64,000 bases of DNA from an archaeon (GTDB taxonomy: Archaea > Asgardarchaeota > Thorarchaeia > Thorarchaeales > Thorarchaeaceae). Numbering within the stretch: the first letter of the stretch is position 1; the number at the start of each line of letters is the position of its first letter. The notes under the pieces are model-generated. The model was not told where the DNA came from, ran no database searches, and worked only from the letters and a program-made list of their open reading frames with translations. Shown here in pieces: positions 39,665-46,128 of the stretch. The position numbers and the translations under genes are program-made. Where the stretch lies: positions 1 to 64,000 of the forward strand of contig JAJRZD010000020.1 in the NCBI GenBank assembly GCA_024275415.1, given 5' to 3'.

Positions 39665-40943
39665 TTTTCCCGACCAGATGTGTCTTTTTTGTATCAGTTA
39701 TGGTTACTTCAATGGGCTCGCCGATTGGCGAATTGCCTTCAACTATGACCAGTTTGTAGGTGTCTGTTCGACCTTTGAGTTGGTTATTCGCTGTTTTTCC
39801 GGTGATGATGACAGAGCCTCTCCAGCCAAGCCAGAATGAATTAGCCTCCCTAACAAGCTCGTCCACAAGAAGAGACAGCTGACGACTTCGTCGCTTCTTT
39901 GTCTGAGTGTGTACTTTTTTCTTTGACTTCGATGCTGGAGTTCCTGGCCGATCCCCATATTTTGAAATATTGATTACCGAAGGTCTGGTTTCTCGAAGGA
40001 CATCCACCGTCATTTCAAAATCTTCGTCTGTTTCCCCAGGATGCCCCACAATGATATCCGTTGCAATTGTTGCCTGTGGGAACCTGTTCCGAATTGCCCC
40101 AATGACCAGTTTCCACTCGTGCACAGAATACTTCCGGTTCATCTCCTTCAGAACATTGTCGGATCCCGATTGAAGAGGGACATGAAAGAATTGAAAGAAA
40201 TGAGGCGAGGACATAACATCAAGAACGGGTTCAATCTTGTCAAGAATCAGATTCGGGTTGAACATGCCCAGTCTAAACTTGTGACTGCCATCAATCTCTG
40301 CAATTGTTTGTAACAAGTCAACAAGGCTCTCACCTGAGTCGTATCCGAATGCTCCAATGTCTTGGGCCGTAAGTCGTATTTCCCTGAACCCATAATGTAC
40401 GCATCGTCGCACGACATCACGTATCTCTGAAATGGTGTAGCTTCGTACATTCGTACGAGCGAATCGTACTGCACAGTATGAGCAAGCACCGATACACCCC
40501 TCACAAATGGGGATTGTGCATATGACGGTGCCAGTGGGACTCTCGTAGTAGCGTAGCTTCGAGCTGGTATCTGAATCAAGGTACATTATGCCAGAATCAC
40601 CCTGAAGGATTCTCAAAACGATAGAGCCAAGTGAGTCAAGAGATTGAGGACCGATTATTGCAGCGAAATTTGGGATCGCCTTCGTGACTCGCTGTAACGA
40701 TATCCGTGGAAGGCATCCTGTGACAACAACGGGAACAGGATGCTGAGAAAGCGTTTCTAGTCGACTGATTATCTTGTCTTCCGTAGGTTCTTTGACACCA
40801 CAGCTGTTCAGGATTATGATATCTGATGATGTGATATCATCACTGCGCTCAAGACCCATCTGGTGCAGCCTGCCAATGATGAGATCGGAGTCCGCTATGT
40901 TCAGGCTACATCCGTAAGTTTCAAGATAGAATCGATATATCAT
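39651..40943 (-). CDS. Archaeal/eukaryotic tRNA methylthiotransferase (MtaB/CDKAL1-like)
   Basis: 430 aa from ATG 40943 (the track start 40964 lies inside the preceding MoaD-like gene; ATG 40943 has GGTGG upstream). Order of parts: N-terminal UPF0004 domain (YLETYGCSLNIADSD, NSCGVKEPTEDK, PVVVTGCLPR) with three Cys for one iron-sulfur cluster; radical SAM core with CIGACSYCAVRFAR; C-terminal TRAM domain (WLGWRGSVIITGK ... YKLVIVEG). The family adds a methylthio group to threonylcarbamoyladenosine 37 of tRNAs reading ANN codons; CDKAL1 is the human version. It follows a MoaD/Ubl-type sulfur carrier by four bases, which is suggestive for sulfur delivery. Confidence 0.9.
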   Translation of the reverse strand: MIYRFYLETYGCSLNIADSDLIIGRLHQMGLERSDDITSSDIIILNSCGVKEPTEDKIISRLETLSQHPVPVVVTGCLPRISLQRVTKAIPNFAAIIGPQSLDSLGSIVLRILQGDSGIMYLDSDTSSKLRYYESPTGTVICTIPICEGCIGACSYCAVRFARTNVRSYTISEIRDVVRRCVHYGFREIRLTAQDIGAFGYDSGESLVDLLQTIAEIDGSHKFRLGMFNPNLILDKIEPVLDVMSSPHFFQFFHVPLQSGSDNVLKEMNRKYSVHEWKLVIGAIRNRFPQATIATDIIVGHPGETDEDFEMTVDVLRETRPSVINISKYGDRPGTPASKSKKKVHTQTKKRRSRQLSLLVDELVREANSFWLGWRGSVIITGKTANNQLKGRTDTYKLVIVEGNSPIGEPIEVTITDTKKTHLVGKITSN

Positions 40944-40947
40944 CGGA

Positions 40948-41229
40948 CTAACCACCTTGAACATGGGGCAAGATGATTATCTCATCATCCGGATGCAATG
41001 CAGTCCGAATGCCGCCGAGATTGGAAACATCCTTCATGTTTAGCATGAATATCAGATTCCCACTGACACGGCCTTCATCCATGAGCAGTTCCTTTGCGGG
41101 AACCCCCCACCTTTCGATGAGTGCCTCTACAACATCGTTCACTGTAGCATTTTCGGGCAATTCGAGCGATATCCACTCGTTGCCTATCAGCCTACGTAAT
41201 GGACCAAACGTCTTAACCTTGATTCGCAA
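40948..41229 (-). CDS. MoaD/ubiquitin-like sulfur carrier protein
   Basis: 93 aa with the beta-grasp layout: MRIKVKTFGPLRRLIGNEWISLELPENATVNDVVEALIERWG, then LMLNMKDV-like strands and the closing DDEIIILPHVQGG. The final Gly-Gly is the part that becomes a thiocarboxylate in sulfur carriers (MoaD, ThiS) or a conjugate in SAMP/ubiquitin-like modifiers. The block NVNDVVEALIERWG and DDEIIILP are MoaD-like. It precedes the tRNA methylthiotransferase with four bases between stop and start, so the two are co-translated; this might supply sulfur for tRNA or molybdopterin, or be a modifier. No E1-like gene is in the window. Confidence 0.82.
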   Translation of the reverse strand: MRIKVKTFGPLRRLIGNEWISLELPENATVNDVVEALIERWGVPAKELLMDEGRVSGNLIFMLNMKDVSNLGGIRTALHPDDEIIILPHVQGG

Positions 41230-41264
41230 GTGTCGACCCCTAATACATCATTCAAGCATGTCCA

Positions 41265-41648
41265 CTATTCAGACTTTTGATAGAACTCAATCAGCTCATC
41301 GGTCATTGAAGCCACTGCTTGCACAATCGCGTCTATCTGCTCTCTGGTGGCTGCATTGACATGAATGCCCACTGATACAAGGACAGGTATCTGCAATACC
41401 TGACAGATTGATTCAGCAGAAGAATTGGCAACAAGATAGTCCTTATGGCCCGGAGCTGTAATCGTATTCACACTGACTGTCGTTGCATCTCGGTAGTGGC
41501 TTTTTGTTGGATAGGCAAGAGCTACTCCACCAATATGATGCTCGTCACCTCCATAGATTGCCACCAGAAGATCAGAACCAATCCTTTGATGAGAAAGGAC
41601 AAGTTCTATTCCGTTAATAGACCGCGTGATCATCGCCATGCAAACCAC
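41265..41648 (-). CDS. Prenylated-flavin chaperone LpdD-like / PAC-like protein
   Basis: 127 aa. The middle stretch HIGGVALAYPTKSHYRDATTVSVNTITAPGHKDYLVANSSAESICQVLQIPVLVSVGIHVNAATREQIDAIVQ resembles LpdD-like domains, small alpha/beta proteins that occur next to UbiD-type decarboxylases and are related to proteasome assembly chaperone folds. No UbiD or UbiX gene is nearby, so its partner is unknown. The first residues (MVCMAM) include two alternative ATG starts; the conserved part begins at ITRSINGIELVLSHQRIG. It lies 35 bases before the MoaD-like gene on the same strand and may share a transcript. Confidence 0.55.
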   Translation of the reverse strand: MVCMAMITRSINGIELVLSHQRIGSDLLVAIYGGDEHHIGGVALAYPTKSHYRDATTVSVNTITAPGHKDYLVANSSAESICQVLQIPVLVSVGIHVNAATREQIDAIVQAVASMTDELIEFYQKSE

Positions 41649-41666
41649 CTTTCGGATTATGTGCCA

Positions 41667-43220
41667 TTATCCTTGTTGTTTTTGCTTGTGAATCCTCCAT
41701 GACAAGGTCAGGGACTTCGGATGAGCAGCATAGTACTCGTCCAACCTACGAATGGCAGTGGAATGTGGTGCAGATTTCACTATATCAGGACTTTCTCGTG
41801 CCTCTTTTGCGATTTCCCTGTACACCTCAATCATCAGATCAAGTTCTTCTTTAGATTCAGTTTCTGTAGGTTCTATCATTAATGCCTCATTAACGATTAG
41901 CGGGAAGTAGATGGTCGGGGCGTGAATGCCAAAGTCCAACAACCGTTTCGCAATATCCATAGCAGTGATACCTGTCGATTCCTTGAGAGCCTCAGCAGAG
42001 ATGACACCCTCGTGCATACGAGGAGCATCCTTTGAAAAGGGGAGCGTGAACCCATCTAGATTGCTGATATGGTGGGCGACATAGTTCGCATTGAGTACCG
42101 CGGTTTCGGATACTTTCTTGAGACCCTGTTTCCCTAACGCCAGCGCATACGCATAAGCACGAACTAAGACACCAAAGTTGCCATAGTAGGACTGGACATG
42201 ACCAATAGACTGGGGAAGGTCATAATCAAAAAAGAAGCTCCCATCATTCCGTTTCCTAATCCTAGGAATTGGAAGGAACTGCTCAAGCTCCTTGACCACG
42301 CCAACAGGACCAGCTCCAGGACCACCCCCACCATGAGGGGTCGAGAATGTCTTGTGTAGGTTCAGATGTACCACAGCAACACCCATGTCGCCCGGACGGG
42401 TGATGCCCATAATCGCATTGAAATTGGCGCCATCATAGTAGAGTAGGCCCCCCGCATCATGAACAATCCCAGATATCTCCCCGATGTTCTTCTCGAACAC
42501 TCCGATTGTGTTGGGGTTGGTCAGCATCAGTCCTGCCGTGCTAGAACCAGCCGCTTCCTTTACTGCATCAAGATCGACGAGTCCTTCCTTGTCTGAGGGA
42601 ATCACGACAACTTTGTAGCCGGCCATTGCAGCAGATGCAGGATTGGTTCCATGCGCAGCGTCAGGAATGAGCATCTCAGTTCGTTGCTCACATTCCTCAG
42701 ATATGCACTTGTGATAGGCACGGATGATAAGGACACCTGTGAACTCACCCTGCGCTCCAGCAGCAGGTTGCAATGTGATTGCGCTCATCCCTGTTATCTC
42801 AGAGAGCCATTGCTCAAGTTCCCACATGATCTCTAGCGAGCCCTGTACTTGAGATTCGTCTTGATAGGGATGCGCCCATAAAAAGCTAGACAAATTCGCA
42901 CTGAACTCATTCTCTGCCGGATTGTATTTCATAGTGCAGCTGCCAAGGGGATAGGTGCCCTGAGTGACCGAGAAGTTCATCTGAGACAGGCGCGTGAAGT
43001 GTCTGACTACTCTAGGCTCAGAAACCTCGGGTAGGTTAGGAGCGTGTTTTCTTTTCAGCACATCAGGAATCAGTGTGTCTATATCTCCCACCATGTCGAT
43101 GATGTCACTGTCAATCGACGGAAAGGTATGACCAATCATTCCAGGCTCAGACAGTTCAAAGATTAGAGGTTCTTTCCAATACGCCTGCCTAAAGCGCCGA
43201 GATGATATCCGGTCAGCCAT
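41667..43220 (-). CDS. gcvPB: Glycine dehydrogenase (decarboxylating) subunit 2
   Basis: 517 aa, C-terminal half of the glycine cleavage P-protein, split in archaea and some bacteria. It decarboxylates glycine with pyridoxal phosphate. The PLP lysine stands in HLNLHKTFSTPHGGGGPGAGPVGV, and other core elements are TLQPAAGAQGEFTGVL, AHGTNPASAAMAGYKVV and YYDGANFNAIMGITRPGD. It overlaps the upstream subunit 1 gene by one base (TAATG), so both subunits are made together. The T, H and L proteins are not in the window. Confidence 0.95.
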   Translation of the reverse strand: MADRISSRRFRQAYWKEPLIFELSEPGMIGHTFPSIDSDIIDMVGDIDTLIPDVLKRKHAPNLPEVSEPRVVRHFTRLSQMNFSVTQGTYPLGSCTMKYNPAENEFSANLSSFLWAHPYQDESQVQGSLEIMWELEQWLSEITGMSAITLQPAAGAQGEFTGVLIIRAYHKCISEECEQRTEMLIPDAAHGTNPASAAMAGYKVVVIPSDKEGLVDLDAVKEAAGSSTAGLMLTNPNTIGVFEKNIGEISGIVHDAGGLLYYDGANFNAIMGITRPGDMGVAVVHLNLHKTFSTPHGGGGPGAGPVGVVKELEQFLPIPRIRKRNDGSFFFDYDLPQSIGHVQSYYGNFGVLVRAYAYALALGKQGLKKVSETAVLNANYVAHHISNLDGFTLPFSKDAPRMHEGVISAEALKESTGITAMDIAKRLLDFGIHAPTIYFPLIVNEALMIEPTETESKEELDLMIEVYREIAKEARESPDIVKSAPHSTAIRRLDEYYAAHPKSLTLSWRIHKQKQQG

Positions 43221-44611
43221 TATTGCGCACCCTCCATAATATCACTGACAGCTGAAACAAGCTCGTCAATTGTTTCTCTGGTGTGAATCTCCGTAACACA
43301 CAAGAGCATTGATTCTCCGAATTGAGGAAATTGATCCGATAATATGACTCCACCATGAAGATTGCGTTTCAAAAGCTCTTTGTGTACGGTTTCAGCTTTG
43401 ATGCCTTGAAAGCTGACAACGAATTCCTTCCAGAAGGGACCGTCGAGAGCAGGGGCATTGACGCCTTCTATCTGGTCAAGCCTCTTTGCTGCATAGTGTG
43501 AATGGTAGAGGATGGTTTCACCAAGTTCCCTGAATCCGGACTTTCCCAGTAGAGATGTGTATATGGCTGCTTGAACCGCCATGAGTGCTTGATTCGAACA
43601 GATGTTACTTGTCGCCTTTTCTCGACGAATGTGCTGCTCACGAGCGCTGATAGTAAGGACAAACCCTCGATCATGTGGTTCATTGATTGTCCGAGTCATG
43701 CCCACGAGCCGTCCGGGCATCTGAAATACAAGTTTGCGATTATTGACACATCCAAAAACACCAAGTAACGGGCCACCATAGGACATTGGAATACCCAGTG
43801 GCTGTCCCTCGGATATCACGATGTCTGCTCCGTAGTCACCAGGGGAACGGACGACCCCAAGAGAGAGTATGTCGACTCCTGCGATGACCAGAGCGCCTGC
43901 ATCATGTGCAATACCTGCAATCTCATCAACCTGAGTTTCGAAGGTGCCAAGATAAGAGGGGTTCTCAATGTATATTGCCGCCACTGAGGAGTCCATCTTC
44001 TCATTCAAATCATCGAGGGACATCAATCCGGTTTCATGATCAAAGGCAACGAGTTCAAGGTCGATACCAACTGGCTCGGTGTATGTTTCGGTGACCTTGA
44101 GGTGAACTGGGTTCATCGTTCTTGGAAAGAGCATCTTGTTACGTTTCTTCACGCGTACAGCCATTCGCACAGCTTCTGCAAGAGATGTTGCCATATCGTA
44201 CATGCTACTATTGACTACATCAATGTCAAGCAGTTCCGCCATCAGACTTTGGTATTCAAAAAGCGTTTGGAGCATTCCCTGACTGACCTCTGGCTGATAA
44301 CTAGTGTATGCAGTAACGAATTCTGACCTACTCCCCAACGAAACCACCGCAGCCGGAATATAGTGAGGCGCAACTCCCGCTCCAAGAAAGGCTCTTCCAT
44401 CATTTACAGGCTTGTTCTTCCTGCCGAGTTCCAAAATTCTATTCGTAACCTCAATCTCCGAACGCGAATCGGGGATATCGAGATCATGTCCCAAACGAAA
44501 TTCATCAGGGATGTTTGCGAAGAGGTCAGTGATATCCTTCATGTCTATTGACCGGAGCATTTCCTGCCGCATCTCGTCTGTCGTAGGAATCCAAGGATGT
44601 TTCCAACTCAT
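43220..44611 (-). CDS. gcvPA: Glycine dehydrogenase (decarboxylating) subunit 1
   Basis: 463 aa from ATG 44611 (MSWKHPWIPTTDEMRQEML), the usual family opening; the track's extra 43 residues upstream are Cys/Phe-rich and unlikely to be coding. The N-terminal half of P-protein contributes to the active site without binding PLP by lysine. Matches include FLGAGVAPHYIPAAV, TAYTSYQPEVSQGMLQTLFEYQSLMAELLDIDVVNSSMYD, and SEGQPLGIPMSYGGPLLGVF. It is the first gene of the pair, with a GATGGTGTGG ribosome site. The pair implies glycine breakdown or one-carbon supply. Confidence 0.95.
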   Translation of the reverse strand: MSWKHPWIPTTDEMRQEMLRSIDMKDITDLFANIPDEFRLGHDLDIPDSRSEIEVTNRILELGRKNKPVNDGRAFLGAGVAPHYIPAAVVSLGSRSEFVTAYTSYQPEVSQGMLQTLFEYQSLMAELLDIDVVNSSMYDMATSLAEAVRMAVRVKKRNKMLFPRTMNPVHLKVTETYTEPVGIDLELVAFDHETGLMSLDDLNEKMDSSVAAIYIENPSYLGTFETQVDEIAGIAHDAGALVIAGVDILSLGVVRSPGDYGADIVISEGQPLGIPMSYGGPLLGVFGCVNNRKLVFQMPGRLVGMTRTINEPHDRGFVLTISAREQHIRREKATSNICSNQALMAVQAAIYTSLLGKSGFRELGETILYHSHYAAKRLDQIEGVNAPALDGPFWKEFVVSFQGIKAETVHKELLKRNLHGGVILSDQFPQFGESMLLCVTEIHTRETIDELVSAVSDIMEGAQ

Positions 44612-44764
44612 TGGTATCCACACCATCGTCCTGTTGGTGATTCTCTCGAAAACTATCTGCCAATTAGACTTTTGCATTGTCCTGCAAAAAAAGATCTGAA
44701 CCAGTCGCATGATTTTTAAACAGAGCAAATATCTGCACACGCCAGTTCATAGGTGGACAGATGC

Positions 44765-45085
44765 ATGAAGCAATGGCTTATGGAAATCCTTGCGTGTCCT
44801 GCAGAGAATTGTGGGAACAAGTTGAACCTTGATGTGTTCACGAGTCATGTGGTCAAAACAAACACAGAAGAGGTCAAAGAAATCGATGAGGCATTGATAG
44901 TCTGTCCAAAATGCGGTCGATGGTATCCTGTCATTGAAGGGATCGCCTGCATGTTACCCGATCATCTCCGGATGAGCGGAAAACAGAGAGTCGAGGAAAC
45001 AAAGTTCCTCCAAAGATGGAAAGACAAACTGGATTCCTCAATTCTCAACGAGGGAAAGCCTTTTGGTCTTACATCCACCTCGTAG
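44765..45085 (+). CDS. Trm112-like zinc protein
   Basis: 106 aa from ATG 44765 (MKQWLMEILACP); GTG 44753 in the track adds four residues. The layout is that of Trm112/UPF0434: an opening helix MEILACPAENCGNKL, a middle helical segment (TNTEEVKEIDEALI), and a second zinc half VCPKCGRWYPVIEGIACMLP, where WYPVIEGIPxMLP is the family signature. Trm112 activates several tRNA, rRNA and release-factor methyltransferases by binding beside their active sites. The C-terminal tail (about 30 residues) is longer than usual. It lies directly before tRNA-Gln and is divergent from gcvPA. Confidence 0.85.
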   Translation: MKQWLMEILACPAENCGNKLNLDVFTSHVVKTNTEEVKEIDEALIVCPKCGRWYPVIEGIACMLPDHLRMSGKQRVEETKFLQRWKDKLDSSILNEGKPFGLTSTS

Positions 45086-45092
45086 AGTCACT

Positions 45093-45197
45093 AGCCCCGT
45101 GGTGTAGCGGTCAATCATATCGGGTTTTGGAGTCGCATAGACTCATTCTATGCGATGAAAGTCCCCGGTGACCCAGGTTCGAGTCCTGGCGGGGCTA
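45093..45197 (+). tRNA. tRNA-Gln (TTG) with 32-nt canonical intron
   Basis: Acceptor AGCCCCG/CGGGGCT, T arm CCAGG-TTCGAGT-CCTGG, CCA encoded (45198-45200). The anticodon stem TCGGG/CCCGG is split after TTTTGG (anticodon TTG) by 45131-45162, at the canonical 37/38 place. The intron folds by TCGCATAG/CTATGCGA, eight perfect pairs. It begins eight bases after the Trm112-like stop, so its promoter overlaps that gene. Confidence 0.9.
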
Positions 45198-45229
45198 CCA
45201 CTTCAACCTGCGTCATCGGTTAGTGGGAA

Positions 45230-46066
45230 CTACTCTCTTGGTACACTGCTAACCAAGTCACGATGAAGACGTTTCACTTGCGAGAGTACTAGACGTTCAC
45301 CATTGACAAGCACCTCGACATTGATGTGCTCTTTAAGACCGCTTGTAGATAGCTTTTTCATGAGAACACCTTCGACTTGGAACACACCAGCGGGGTTATC
45401 CATAGCTACTGTAATCCGCATGGGTTTGTCAGTTCCTTTCTCGAGGTGGACATCTTGAATAGCCATAGCACTTACGCTATGAATGTCAACCTTGCCTTTA
45501 TGAAAGGGAACCATTGTGCGCCCCTTGCTCATATCCGAGCCATCTCCAATCTTTGTGACACCAGCCTCAAAGGTCAGACATTGAATGTCATCATCATGAG
45601 AGTAGATTCCGTGGAGGATGGCCGAGAGAATATCAGTGGACTTCCCAGGGTCATCATAGATGTGATCCAGCTTCTTCTCCAGAATGGGAGCTGCAAGATG
45701 TATTGCGGCCTGGTAGTGCTCTTTCCGGTGTATCACCATTCCAAGATCGTGAAGATATGTCGATGAAAGAACAACCAGTCGTGCGTCATCGGAGTCGCCG
45801 ATACCTTCTGCGACGATATTGGGTTTGAACGTTTCGTCTAGGATGTCAAAGGCACGTAATGCATTCCAAGTTGCCACTTCAGCATGGACATGCCCATGAT
45901 CAGTGTACCCTAATCGTGCGACAGCCATCCGATTTGCTGTGCGCAGATAGGATTGGACGCGCGGAGAACCGCTGAGATATTGGTACATCTCAAGGGATTT
46001 CGTGTTCGGCTTCAACAGTGTGCGAGGGCTTACTTTCTCTCGATTGAAGGGTTCGGTGGAATTCAT
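45230..46066 (-). CDS. HD-domain phosphohydrolase
   Basis: 278 aa. The metal-binding HD core is spread over GYTDHGHVHAEVATWNALR (first His), STYLHDLGMVIHRKEHY (the HD pair) and HGIYSHDDD. A second block EAGVTKIGDGSDMSKGRTMVPFHKGKVDIHSVSAMAIQDVHLEKGTDKPMRITVAMDNPAGVFQVEGVLMKK is diagnostic for a conserved archaeal/bacterial HD family (COG3294-like) whose substrate is not known; nucleotides or signalling phosphates are likely. It may be the last gene after the ribophorin-like gene on the same strand, but a hairpin lies between them. Confidence 0.83.
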   Translation of the reverse strand: MNSTEPFNREKVSPRTLLKPNTKSLEMYQYLSGSPRVQSYLRTANRMAVARLGYTDHGHVHAEVATWNALRAFDILDETFKPNIVAEGIGDSDDARLVVLSSTYLHDLGMVIHRKEHYQAAIHLAAPILEKKLDHIYDDPGKSTDILSAILHGIYSHDDDIQCLTFEAGVTKIGDGSDMSKGRTMVPFHKGKVDIHSVSAMAIQDVHLEKGTDKPMRITVAMDNPAGVFQVEGVLMKKLSTSGLKEHINVEVLVNGERLVLSQVKRLHRDLVSSVPRE

Positions 46067-46080
46067 AATAAAAGACCCCG

Positions 46081-46101
46081 AGGGACTCTAGAGGAGTCCC
46101 T
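46081..46101. terminator. 8-bp perfect hairpin between ribophorin-like and HD genes
   Basis: AGGGACTC (46081-46088) and GAGTCCCT (46094-46101) pair exactly around TAGAG. It lies 28 bases after the end of the 985-aa gene on the minus strand and 15 before the HD gene start. It may end the first transcript or shape the leader of the second. Confidence 0.5.
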
Positions 46102-46128
46102 AGGAGCTGATAAGGATTCCGCAAGGGA

